From positions 806,001 through 870,000 of the forward strand of contig NZ_JBMWAN010000001.1 of the NCBI RefSeq assembly GCF_049546785.1: a stretch of 64,000 nt of DNA, read 5' to 3'. The notes beneath the pieces are model-generated. The model made no database searches. It saw only the letters and a list, made by a program, of their open reading frames with translations, and was not told the DNA's origin. Position 1 is the stretch's first letter; the number at the start of each line of letters is the position of its first letter. Source of the stretch: Nitrospira_D sp035465795 (GTDB taxonomy: Bacteria > Nitrospirota > Nitrospiria > Nitrospirales > Nitrospiraceae). This document shows positions 17,342 to 26,191 of the stretch, piece by piece. The translations under genes were made by a program, and so were the position numbers.

Positions 17342-18790
17342 CTATCCCTCGTCCTCTTCGCTTTCATCGCGAGCGGAGGGAATGCCGTAGCGTTTGCACT
17401 TCTCCCAGAGCGCTTTACGGGAGAGGCCGAGAATTTTGGCAGCCGTCGTCCGACTCCCCTCCACGCGCTCCAGCACGGAGAGGATGTATTCCTTCTCAAA
17501 CCCTTCCCGCGCAGTCGAAAGAGCGGTGAGCGGCACCTCTTTCTTCTTCCCGCCTCCGGTCAGCCCTTCCTGGCAAAACCCGCAGGACTCTTGCGGTTCG
17601 CCGCCCAAGTACGGGCAGGATTGAAACCCGCAGAGATCGGCCGGCTGGATCGGCTCCCGGTCGCGCCCCAGCGCCACGGCCCGTTCGACCATATTCTCCA
17701 GTTCCCGGACGTTCCCGGGATAGGAATACCGCAACAGCAGCTCCCGGGCCGGCTGAGAAAATCCTCGAAGTTTCTTGTTCATCTTCTCTGAGCAGGTCTG
17801 CAACACGTGATCCGCGATCACGGTGATGTCTTCCTGCCGTGCGCGCAGCGGCGGAATCACGACCTGGACCACATTCAACCGGTAGAACAGATCGTCGCGG
17901 AAACGCCCTGCCGCGACTTCTTTCCGCAAATCCTTCTGCGTGGCGCAGACCAGCCGCACATCGACATCGATGGTTTGATTGCTGCCGACCCGCTCGAACT
18001 TCCGCTCTTGCAGCACCCGCAGCAGCTTGACCTGCACGACAGGCGAAATCTCCCCGATTTCATCGAGAAAGAGCGTCCCGCGATTCGCCATCTCGAACCG
18101 GCCCCGCCGCTGGCGCAACGCGCCCGTGAAGGCGCCCTTTTCATGGCCGAACAGTTCCGCCTCCAGGAGGGTTTCGGGCAGCGCGGCACAGCTCACCTTG
18201 ATCAGCGGATAGTCGCGGCGCGGGCTGTTCTGATGCACCGCGTTGGCGGCCAGCTCTTTTCCCGTGCCGCTTTCGCCGAGGATCAGCACCGTGGAATCCG
18301 TCGCCGCCACCAACTTGATCTTCTCCAGCACGGCCCGCATCCGCGTATTCGCCCCGAGAATCCCGCCGAAGCTGAATCTGTTTTCCAGCGTGGCCTTGAG
18401 ATCCTGATTCTCTTTGCGCAACGCCACCACGGTCCCCGCCCGCTCCACGATCAACAGCAGCTCATCCATATTGAACGGCTTGGTGATGTAATCGAACGCC
18501 CCCAATTTCATGGCGCCCACCGCCGTCTCCACGGAACCGTGCGCGGTAATCACCACCACTTCCGTCTGCGCGCGGGCCTCTTTCGCGGCCTTGAGCACCG
18601 ATAGTCCGTCGGCGCCGGGGAGCCGAAGATCCGTGATGACAAGATCAAACTCGCGCTGCCGCACCTGCTCGATCCCTTCGGTGCCGGATGCCGCCGCGCT
18701 GACGTCGTGCCCGACCGCTTCGAGCGCATCCACGATGGACAGCCGCATCAAGGGTTCGTCATCAACAATGAGGATCGTCATCGGCATCAT
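17342..18790 (-). CDS. NtrC-family sigma54-dependent response regulator
   Basis: The protein has 482 residues. The receiver domain (1-120) has ILIVDDEP and phospho-acceptor Asp 54 (VITDLRLPG). The AAA+ domain carries Walker A GESGTGKE (172-179), the sigma54 contact loop GAFTGA (219-224) and Walker B FLDEIGE. A Fis-type helix-turn-helix ends it (SRTTAAKILGLSRKALWEKC). Between AAA+ and HTH lies a Cys cluster, C387, C392, C403 and C406 (C-x4-C-x10-C-x2-C), which is not standard in this family. Its ATG overlaps the stop codon of the kinase gene (ATGA), so the two are translationally coupled. It activates sigma54 promoters on phosphorylation; targets are unknown. Confidence 0.94.
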   Translation of the reverse strand: MMPMTILIVDDEPLMRLSIVDALEAVGHDVSAAASGTEGIEQVRQREFDLVITDLRLPGADGLSVLKAAKEARAQTEVVVITAHGSVETAVGAMKLGAFDYITKPFNMDELLLIVERAGTVVALRKENQDLKATLENRFSFGGILGANTRMRAVLEKIKLVAATDSTVLILGESGTGKELAANAVHQNSPRRDYPLIKVSCAALPETLLEAELFGHEKGAFTGALRQRRGRFEMANRGTLFLDEIGEISPVVQVKLLRVLQERKFERVGSNQTIDVDVRLVCATQKDLRKEVAAGRFRDDLFYRLNVVQVVIPPLRARQEDITVIADHVLQTCSEKMNKKLRGFSQPARELLLRYSYPGNVRELENMVERAVALGRDREPIQPADLCGFQSCPYLGGEPQESCGFCQEGLTGGGKKKEVPLTALSTAREGFEKEYILSVLERVEGSRTTAAKILGLSRKALWEKCKRYGIPSARDESEEDEG

Positions 18791-21700
18791 GATACCCGCT
18801 CCACCGGCTGCCGTTCGCGCGAGACGGGCAGACAGAGGGTAAAGACCGTGCCCTTCCCGACTTCGCTCTCCACCAGGATCCTGCCGCCGTGCCGCTCGAC
18901 AATACCGAGACTGACCGAAAGCCCCAGCCCCGTCCCTTCGCCCTGCCCCTTGGTCGTAAAGAACGGGTCGAATATTTTCGGCAGGACCGACGCCGGAATC
19001 CCGGCCCCCGTATCCCGGACCTCGACCATGCAAATGCCCTCTTCCACCCACGTCCGGATGGAGAGCACGCCGCCGTCCTTCATTGCCTGCACCGCATTCA
19101 GAATCAGATTCATCAGCACCTGTTCGATCATATGCCGGTCGATCATGAGGCTCGGCAGAGTCTTCCCCAGCTTCGTCTCAAGGGCAATCCGGTTGGGAGC
19201 GAACAGGTGGTTCGTCAACACGAGAACCCGCTCGATCACGGCATTGATGTCGGCCAAGGCGAACTCCGGCTGATGCTGTTGTGAGAAATCGAGGAGCTGC
19301 CGCACGATTTTCTGGACACGGCGCAGCCCGTCCTCCATCGAGGCGAGATATTCCTCGCGCCGGGCAGGCGAAATCGTCCCCTTGCCGAGGTTGTACAGGC
19401 AGTTCAAAATGCCCCCGAGCGGATTGTTGATCTCGTGCGCCACGCCGGCGGCCAGTTTCCCCACTGAAGCCAGTTTCTCTGAATTCCTGATCTGCTGCTC
19501 CAGCTTCTTCGTGTCCGTCATATCGCGCGCGATGCCGAGCACGCCCAGAATCTCCCCGTCCGCTCCGTGCAGCGGGGACACGCTCACCATAACAGAACGG
19601 GCCTCCCCGATGCGCGTCAGGACCTCCACTTCATAGACCTGTTTCGCGCCAATATCGAGCGTGCTCTTGAGGCGGCGGCCGCGATGGCGCTTCGACAGCA
19701 GCGCCAGATAAGGCCGCCCGAGCAAATCCTCTTTCCGGTAGCCCCACGCCTCGATCTTGCTGTTGACGTAGGTAAAGCGCTGCTCATTGTCCAGGGTATA
19801 GATGACATCGTTGGCATTTTCGAGCAGATTCTCCAGATACTGCTTGGTCTCTTCGATTTCCTTGGTGCGCTCCCGCACCTTCAGTTCCAATTCCTCGCGG
19901 TACGACTGGAGCTGCCGTTCCATCCGCTTCCGGTCGGTAATATCGCGCAGCTGCACCATGGCCAACGGCGTTTCGTCGGAGCCGACGCGAATCAAATCCA
20001 TCTCCACCGGCATTTCGACGCCGGCTGCGTTCCTGACGGCGATTTCGTGCGTGGGCACCTGTCGCTGGCCTCCCGCCAGGTCCAACAGCAGCGCGCGCAC
20101 CCCATCATGAAACGCGGGCAACACCACCTCGAAAATGCTCCGCCCGACCACCGACGATTCGGAATAGCCGAGCGCCTGCTCCTCCCGTTTGTTGACGGCC
20201 ACCACCGTTCCCTGCCGGTCCACCATAAAGACCGAATCGGCGACCAGGTCGAAGAGGGCCTTGTAGCGCGCCTGTGACGCGACCAGCTGTTCGGTCCGCT
20301 CGGACACGGCCACTTCCAGCTTGCTGGTGTACTGATGCAGTTGCCGCTCCAACTGATGCCGCTCCGTCACATCGCGGACGAAGGCGCGCGTATGAACGAC
20401 CTCCCCGCTTTCCTGATCGAACAGTGCCGTGGCATGGATCTCCACGTCGATCAACCGGCCATCCTTGGCGAGGAAGACGGTTTCGATCGTGTTGCGCCCT
20501 TTCGCCATCAATCGTTCGAGATAACTCAGAACATGCCCCCCCTGATCTTCCGGCACCAGTTCCCACAACCGCATCGTCAGCATCTCGTCCAGGGTGTAGC
20601 CCAGCTTGTCGAGCCCTGTCTGGTTTACGTGGACGAAGCGGCCGGTCCGATCCAGCTGATAAATCATTTCCGGCGAGTGTTCGATCAGATCCCGGTACTT
20701 CTCCTCCAAACGGCGCACGTCGCCCATCCGCGCCTCGATCTGCGCGAAGGACAACTTGAGATTCCCCGCCATGCGGTTGAAGGCCTCAGCGAGATCCTCA
20801 ATCTCGTCCCCGGTCCTGATCTCCAACCGCTGGTCGAGCCGGCCGCTGCCGATTTCCTGCACGCCGTCGTGCAAGGCCTTGATCGGTCGGGCGATCCTCC
20901 GGGCCACGATCAACCCCGTCCCCCACAATACGGCGAAGACCAGGACTCCGTAGAGCAGGGTCTTGCCGACGAGACGGGTCAGCGGTGCATAGGTCTCTTC
21001 CGGATCCTGCCGGACGACCGTCACCCACTGCTTACCGCCCATGCTGCCCGCCGCAAGCGGCTCGCTGAAGCGGACGGGGGAAAAGCCGATCAGCGCATCG
21101 CGGCTGCCGTGCGAGTCGTCCTGTGTCAGCGCCCAGCCCGCTTTCTCCTGAGTGATCGTGCGGATCAGCTCCGGTTTGACCGTATGTTCCTCCGGCGAGA
21201 GAATGGGGCAGATGAGCGGAGCCCCGTCCGTGCTAAAGAGCATGGCATGACCGGATGACCCGATCGACACTTCGGAAATCGAGTGGAACAGGGTGTCGCG
21301 CCGGAGCAGAATCGTGGCAGTGCCGATGACGCCGCGCTTCCCGTCGTCCAGAATCGGCACGGCCACCACCACGACGTGGGTGCCGAACGCCGGATCGAAG
21401 GCAATCTCGCCCACATAGGGCTTGGCCCCCTGCGACTTCACCACCGCCGTCCACCACGACGTCTTGCCGTAGTAATACTCGACCTGGGGAATGGAGCTCA
21501 CCACCAGCGCCCCGCGCGCGTCCGTGACGAGAATCCCCACATAGTCCGATTTGCGGATATCGTGCCAGCGGATGAGATAGTTCGTCACGATGCGGTTGAT
21601 GAACAGCGGGAACTCGCTCCGCTTGTCGCGCTGCCGCCACCGCTGCTGCCAATCCTTGATGATCTCCTCAATGGCGCGCTCGTCTTTGCCCTCGTAGGTA

Positions 21701-21966
21701 CGATTGGATTCCGTGACGGCGGTGCGGAGAAAGGGCGTGGTGGCGAGCTGCTGGGCCTCGTTGATACCGCGCGTGACATGCATCTCGATGCGGCGCGAGG
21801 CTTCGACGGCCACTTCCTTGAAGTTGCCGCCGATCGTCTCTCGCAATGCGCGCCGCTCTTCGAGATAGCTCAGAAACAGGGAGAGAGTGAGCGGGAGCAG
21901 GCCGACCATCACAATCGCCGTGATGATCTTCTGCTGGAGACTGTGAGACCGACTCCAGAGTGCCAT
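18787..21966 (-). CDS. membrane sensor histidine kinase: Cache, HAMP, three PAS, HisKA, HATPase
   Basis: The protein has 1059 residues. A first membrane helix (about 14-30) and a second (about 335-355) enclose a periplasmic Cache-type sensor region. HAMP follows (IARPIKALHDGVQEIGSGRL), then three PAS blocks with PAC-like ends (HSPEMIYQLDRTGRF, LVADSVFMVDRQGTV, NANDVIYTLDNEQRF), separated by coiled-coil segments. HisKA has the phospho-acceptor His in GVAHEINNPLGGIL; the ATPase has the N box (NLILNAVQAM), DTGAGIP and GTGLGLS. It is the cognate kinase for the coupled regulator at 17342. The Cache ligand cannot be deduced. Confidence 0.94.
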   Translation of the reverse strand: MALWSRSHSLQQKIITAIVMVGLLPLTLSLFLSYLEERRALRETIGGNFKEVAVEASRRIEMHVTRGINEAQQLATTPFLRTAVTESNRTYEGKDERAIEEIIKDWQQRWRQRDKRSEFPLFINRIVTNYLIRWHDIRKSDYVGILVTDARGALVVSSIPQVEYYYGKTSWWTAVVKSQGAKPYVGEIAFDPAFGTHVVVVAVPILDDGKRGVIGTATILLRRDTLFHSISEVSIGSSGHAMLFSTDGAPLICPILSPEEHTVKPELIRTITQEKAGWALTQDDSHGSRDALIGFSPVRFSEPLAAGSMGGKQWVTVVRQDPEETYAPLTRLVGKTLLYGVLVFAVLWGTGLIVARRIARPIKALHDGVQEIGSGRLDQRLEIRTGDEIEDLAEAFNRMAGNLKLSFAQIEARMGDVRRLEEKYRDLIEHSPEMIYQLDRTGRFVHVNQTGLDKLGYTLDEMLTMRLWELVPEDQGGHVLSYLERLMAKGRNTIETVFLAKDGRLIDVEIHATALFDQESGEVVHTRAFVRDVTERHQLERQLHQYTSKLEVAVSERTEQLVASQARYKALFDLVADSVFMVDRQGTVVAVNKREEQALGYSESSVVGRSIFEVVLPAFHDGVRALLLDLAGGQRQVPTHEIAVRNAAGVEMPVEMDLIRVGSDETPLAMVQLRDITDRKRMERQLQSYREELELKVRERTKEIEETKQYLENLLENANDVIYTLDNEQRFTYVNSKIEAWGYRKEDLLGRPYLALLSKRHRGRRLKSTLDIGAKQVYEVEVLTRIGEARSVMVSVSPLHGADGEILGVLGIARDMTDTKKLEQQIRNSEKLASVGKLAAGVAHEINNPLGGILNCLYNLGKGTISPARREEYLASMEDGLRRVQKIVRQLLDFSQQHQPEFALADINAVIERVLVLTNHLFAPNRIALETKLGKTLPSLMIDRHMIEQVLMNLILNAVQAMKDGGVLSIRTWVEEGICMVEVRDTGAGIPASVLPKIFDPFFTTKGQGEGTGLGLSVSLGIVERHGGRILVESEVGKGTVFTLCLPVSRERQPVERVS

Positions 21967-22045
21967 GAGGTGTGCCCATCCGGGCCGCGTGATGACTTAC
22001 CTGGGTTGCCCTGTCATCGTGTCAGGGTGCCTGAGAATGACCACT

Positions 22046-22963
22046 CTAGCCCCGCTTCATCATGCGTCCGCTCGCGCCGGGCCAGAGCAACAGCAACGGG
22101 CTGGCGACAAACACCGACGAAAAGGTGCCGAAGATGACGCCCCACAACAACGCCAACGAGAAATCGTGCAACACCTCCCCGCCAGCCAGCGTCAAGGGAA
22201 TCAAGACCAGGACGACGGTCAAGCTGGTCACAATCGTCCGACTCAACACCTGATTCACCGCCCCGTTGATCGTGGCCTCTTCCGATTCCCGGCGGCGCAG
22301 ACGGAGGTTTTCACGAATCCGGTCAAACACCACAACTGTATCGGTGAGCGAGTACCCTGCCAGGGTCAACAGGGCCGTCACGACCAAGAGGGTAATTTCT
22401 TTGTCGAGTATATAGAAGGTGCCCAGCACAGCCAGCACGTCGTGGAACGTCGCCAGCGCCGCCGCCACGCCGAATCGCAGTTCGAATCGCGCCGCGATGT
22501 AGAGAATGATGCCGGCAAACGAGATGACCACGGCGATCAGCGCATCTTCCTGCAACTTCTTCCCGATGGTCGGACCGATCTCCGTCGTCGCCTCGACGGC
22601 GAATTTATTGTTGGGAAAGTCTTTGGTGAAGACCGCCATCACTCGCTCGGCCGTCTTTTCTTCGATGGTCGTCGAGGCCTTCACGCGGACCAGCAGCTTG
22701 TTCTCCTGCCCGAACTCCTGCAATTCCGCGTTCGTCACTCCGTTCGCGTCCAGCGCCTGCCGCGCTTCCTCGATCCGGATCGGCTGCTCGAACTTGAGCT
22801 GCACTGCGGTGCCGCCGGCGAAATCGATGCCGAGGTTGGCCGCGCCGCGGCTGATCTGCACGACCGCGATCAGCCCGAGCAAGACCATGATGCCGGAAAA
22901 GAGAAACGAGATGTTGCGCTTCCCCATGAAATCGAAATTGGTTTTCCCCAGGATCTCTAACAT
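22046..22963 (-). CDS. secF: protein translocase subunit SecF
   Basis: The 305-residue protein has six predicted membrane segments and a large periplasmic loop after the first. Signature blocks include GIDFAGGTAVQLKF after TM1, and SLTDTVVVFDRIRENLR and the NQVLSRTIVTSLT region near the C-terminal half. SecF works with SecD as a proton-driven pump that completes protein export. AAGGAG precedes the ATG. It lies nine bases after secD, as usual. An active export machinery fits the many periplasmic cytochromes of the window. Confidence 0.96.
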   Translation of the reverse strand: MLEILGKTNFDFMGKRNISFLFSGIMVLLGLIAVVQISRGAANLGIDFAGGTAVQLKFEQPIRIEEARQALDANGVTNAELQEFGQENKLLVRVKASTTIEEKTAERVMAVFTKDFPNNKFAVEATTEIGPTIGKKLQEDALIAVVISFAGIILYIAARFELRFGVAAALATFHDVLAVLGTFYILDKEITLLVVTALLTLAGYSLTDTVVVFDRIRENLRLRRRESEEATINGAVNQVLSRTIVTSLTVVLVLIPLTLAGGEVLHDFSLALLWGVIFGTFSSVFVASPLLLLWPGASGRMMKRG

Positions 22964-22972
22964 GCGCGCTCC

Positions 22973-24616
22973 TTAAATGCTGAGAGTCTCAACTTTTGAC
23001 CGTTGGTTGCGGACATCGAAGATGACCTTCGTACCCACCAAGGCTGTAAACAAGTTAATGGCGATGCCCAGGCAGAGGGTCACGGCAAATCCTTTGATCG
23101 GCCCGGTGCCGAAGAGGAACAAGGCAACCCCGGTAATCAAGGTGGTCACGTGCGAGTCGATGATCGTCAGCAAGGCCTTGTTATACCCGCCGTCCACCGC
23201 GAGGCGCACACCCTTGCCCTGGCGTAACTCTTCACGAATGCGTTCAAAGATGAGCACGTTGGAATCGACGCCCATGCCGATCGTCAAGACGATGCCGGCG
23301 ATGCCCGGCAGCGTCAGCGTCGCGTTCAAGGCCGACAGCGCGCCCAACAAACAGACGAGATTGAGCACCAGCGCGAAATCTGCAATCGCGCCGGACACGC
23401 GGTAATACACGATCATGAAGACCACGACGATCGCGCCGGCAATGAGCGTCGATTGCACGCCCTTGTCGATGGAGTCCTGGCCGAGCGACGGGCCGACCGT
23501 CAGGTCCTGAATGATCTTGAGCGGCGCCGGCAGCGCACCGGCGCGCAGCACGATGGCCAGATCGCTGGCTTCCTGCGTGCTGAACGTGCCCGTGATCTGC
23601 GCCCGTCCGCCGCTGATGCGCTCTTGAATCACCGGAGCGGAATAGATCGTGTTATCCAGCACCACGGCCATCCGCTTCTTCACGTTCTCGGCGGTGATGC
23701 GCTCGAATTCGCGCCCACCTTTGCTATCAAACTCAATCGACACATAGGGATCATTGAACTGCCCGATGGACACGCGCGCATCGCTCAGCACGTCGCCGGT
23801 CAGCATGACCCGCTTCTTCACGAGATAGGGAACGCGGAATTCCCTCCCGGTGTCCTTTTCGACAACGCGCTCGAAAAGGATTTGATCGCCCTCGGGGATT
23901 TTGCCCTCGAACTGCTTGACGGTCTCGGCTTCTTTTTCCTTCGGGACCCGGGCAGGGAAATCCATCTTCAACTGATTGTCTTCGTCGAGCATCTTGAACT
24001 CGAGCAAGGCGGTCTCCTTGATGAGATCCTTCGCCCGCTTCGGTTCTTTCACGCCCGGCAACTGCACCACAATCTGCTTCAGGCCCTGCCGCTGAACCAG
24101 CGGTTCCGAGACGCCGAACTGATCGATGCGGTTCCGGATGGTTTCCAACGCCTGGTTGATCGCGGAATCCTTGATGCGCTTGATTTCGGTATCGCGCAGC
24201 TCCCAGACAACTGTATTGGCCGAACCGGCCGCCTCGACCTCGAAGAAGGTCGGATACTCATCGAGCAGCTTCTGCACCTGCGCCTTGAGCTCCCCGTTGG
24301 CGAACTGAATGGTGACCTGCTGCGGAGCCGTCCGCTTGATCGACTCGGCCGGAATCTTCTTATCGACCAACAGATCTTGGAGGGAATTGACGGATCGCTC
24401 CACGGCAATTTCGACCGCGCGATCCTCATCGACCTCCATCACCATGTGAATGCCGCCCTGGAGGTCCAGCCCCAGCGTGATGCCCTTATCCGGCAAGACC
24501 TTGCGCGCCCAATCAGGCAACGCCTGATACAGCGGCTTGTATGATGGCAGAAAAAACACCACCGACAGCACCAGCACCAACGCGAGTAACGCAAACCGTC
24601 CGCTCACTTTTTTCAT
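22973..24616 (-). CDS. secD: protein translocase subunit SecD
   Basis: The protein has 547 residues with an N-terminal membrane helix, a long P1 head domain, and five C-terminal membrane segments. Typical motifs are LGLDLQGGIHMVMEV after TM1, RIDQFGVSEPLVQRQG in the P1 domain, and GMGVDSNVLIFERIREEL in the membrane part. It forms the SecDF complex with the downstream gene. yajC lies upstream, giving the common yajC-secD-secF order. Confidence 0.97.
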   Translation of the reverse strand: MKKVSGRFALLALVLVLSVVFFLPSYKPLYQALPDWARKVLPDKGITLGLDLQGGIHMVMEVDEDRAVEIAVERSVNSLQDLLVDKKIPAESIKRTAPQQVTIQFANGELKAQVQKLLDEYPTFFEVEAAGSANTVVWELRDTEIKRIKDSAINQALETIRNRIDQFGVSEPLVQRQGLKQIVVQLPGVKEPKRAKDLIKETALLEFKMLDEDNQLKMDFPARVPKEKEAETVKQFEGKIPEGDQILFERVVEKDTGREFRVPYLVKKRVMLTGDVLSDARVSIGQFNDPYVSIEFDSKGGREFERITAENVKKRMAVVLDNTIYSAPVIQERISGGRAQITGTFSTQEASDLAIVLRAGALPAPLKIIQDLTVGPSLGQDSIDKGVQSTLIAGAIVVVFMIVYYRVSGAIADFALVLNLVCLLGALSALNATLTLPGIAGIVLTIGMGVDSNVLIFERIREELRQGKGVRLAVDGGYNKALLTIIDSHVTTLITGVALFLFGTGPIKGFAVTLCLGIAINLFTALVGTKVIFDVRNQRSKVETLSI

Positions 24617-24648
24617 GTCCCCGTCACCCTCTCTTGTCTTGGACTCAA

Positions 24649-24981
24649 CTACTCTTTGTCGTCGTCATCCGCCCGCAACTTGGCAATATGCTCTTTCTGA
24701 ATCTTGATCTTCGTGTTGTCGGCCACCTGCAGCGTCACGGTCGATTTCCCGAGATTGGTGATCGTGCCCCAGATGCCGGACGCCGTGATGATCTTGTCGC
24801 CTTTTTTCAAATCATCGAGCATCGCCTTCTGCGCCTTCTGCCGTTTCTGCTGCGGCAGAATGAGCAGGAAATAAAAAATCACAAAGATCAGGACGAACGG
24901 CACCAGGGACAACAGGGTCCCTGAACTGGATCCGCCGCCGCCCCCTAATCCCTGCGCCCATGCTACGGAAGCCATCACCAT
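24649..24981 (-). CDS. yajC: Sec translocon accessory protein YajC
   Basis: The protein has 110 residues. A short Gly-rich N-terminus precedes one membrane helix (LLSLVPFVLIFVIFYFLLI), then PQQKRQKAQKAMLDDLKKGD and the GDKIITASGIWGTI block, all standard for YajC. AAGGAG lies about nine bases before the ATG. It sits between tgt and secD, the usual conserved neighbourhood. Confidence 0.95.
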   Translation of the reverse strand: MVMASVAWAQGLGGGGGSSSGTLLSLVPFVLIFVIFYFLLILPQQKRQKAQKAMLDDLKKGDKIITASGIWGTITNLGKSTVTLQVADNTKIKIQKEHIAKLRADDDDKE

Positions 24982-25007
24982 GTCGCTGCGCTCCTTTTCA
25001 TCACGTC

Positions 25008-26174
25008 TTAATCCAATCCGGTCCGACGGTCATCGTTGGCACCCTCTCGAGTTTCGCCGTTCGGCGCCTCTGCGGCGCGCGCCCGGTAAAATTCGTCGCG
25101 CAATGCGAGGAAGGTCCCGCGCTCGATCGACGACCGGACCCGCTGCATGAGATCTGCAAAGTACCAGAGATTGTGGATGGTATTCAGCCTTGATCCCAAC
25201 ATTTCTTTCACGTTGAACAGGTGGTGCAGATACGCCCGCGAGTACCGTTTGCAGACCGGACATCCGCAGTCGGGATCGATGGGCCGTTCATCCCGCGTAT
25301 ATTGCGCCTGCTTGATCGACACGCGCCCGAACCCCGTAAAGAGCCAGCCGGTACGTCCATGCCGGGACGGCACCACGCAATCGAACAAGTCGACGCCGCG
25401 GGCCACCCCTTCGATCAAATCCTCCGGCAGACCGACACCCATGAGATAGCGCGGCTTGCCCTCGGGCAGTTCGGGGGCGGTGATATCCAGCATGGCGTAC
25501 ATATCCGCCTTGCTTTCCCCTACCGACAACCCGCCGATGGCGTAGCCTTCAAAATCGAGCGCGACCAGTTCCTGGGCCGAGCGCCTTCTCAGATCGGCCT
25601 CCAGCCCGCCCTGCACGATGCCGAAGAGGGCCTGATCGGCACGCCGGCGACTCTCCTGGCAACGCTTCGCCCATGCCGTCGTGCGGCGCACCCCTTCCTG
25701 AATGGCCTCGCGCGAGGCCGGCAGGGCGACGCATTGATCGAACGCCATGATGATATCAGCGCCCAGCGCCTCTTCGATCTCGATGGCGGTTTCGGGGGTG
25801 ATGAAATGGGTCGAGCCGTCGATATGCGACTGAAACGTCACGCCGTCATCCGTGATCTTGCACAGTTTCGCGAGGCTGAAAATCTGAAACCCGCCGCTAT
25901 CCGTGAGGATCGCACCCGGCCAGCCGGTAAACGCATGCAGTCCGCCCAGTTCGGCAACCACCTTGTGTCCGGGGCGCAGATACAAATGGTAGGCGTTGTT
26001 GAGCATCAGCCTGAAGCCAAGGTTGTGGAGATCATCCGGCTCCAGTCCCTTGACCGGCCCCAAGGAGCCCACCGGCATGAACGCCGGAGTGTCGATCACT
26101 CCCCGCGCGGTACGCAGCTGTCCCAAGCGCGCCTTCGTCTGCCTGTCTTGCTGTCTGAGCGTGAACTGAATCAT
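25008..26174 (-). CDS. tgt: tRNA-guanine transglycosylase
   Basis: The protein has 388 residues and exchanges guanine 34 for preQ1 in tRNAs for Asp, Asn, His and Tyr, the first tRNA step of queuosine formation. Visible signatures are AILTDSGGFQIFSL (catalytic Asp region), QCVALPASREA, GYAIGGLSVGESK, and the zinc site PDCGCPVCKRYSRAYLHHLF with Cys, Cys, Cys and His ligands. Length is normal for the family. It is upstream of yajC in the same direction. Confidence 0.97.
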   Translation of the reverse strand: MIQFTLRQQDRQTKARLGQLRTARGVIDTPAFMPVGSLGPVKGLEPDDLHNLGFRLMLNNAYHLYLRPGHKVVAELGGLHAFTGWPGAILTDSGGFQIFSLAKLCKITDDGVTFQSHIDGSTHFITPETAIEIEEALGADIIMAFDQCVALPASREAIQEGVRRTTAWAKRCQESRRRADQALFGIVQGGLEADLRRRSAQELVALDFEGYAIGGLSVGESKADMYAMLDITAPELPEGKPRYLMGVGLPEDLIEGVARGVDLFDCVVPSRHGRTGWLFTGFGRVSIKQAQYTRDERPIDPDCGCPVCKRYSRAYLHHLFNVKEMLGSRLNTIHNLWYFADLMQRVRSSIERGTFLALRDEFYRARAAEAPNGETREGANDDRRTGLD

Positions 26175-26191
26175 GTCGTGATCGTGTGTCG

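Noticed and set aside
17342..19051. NtrC-type regulator starting at 19051
   Set aside because: The additional 87 residues are the kinase ATPase domain read in another frame; ATG 18790 overlaps the kinase stop as a coupled start.
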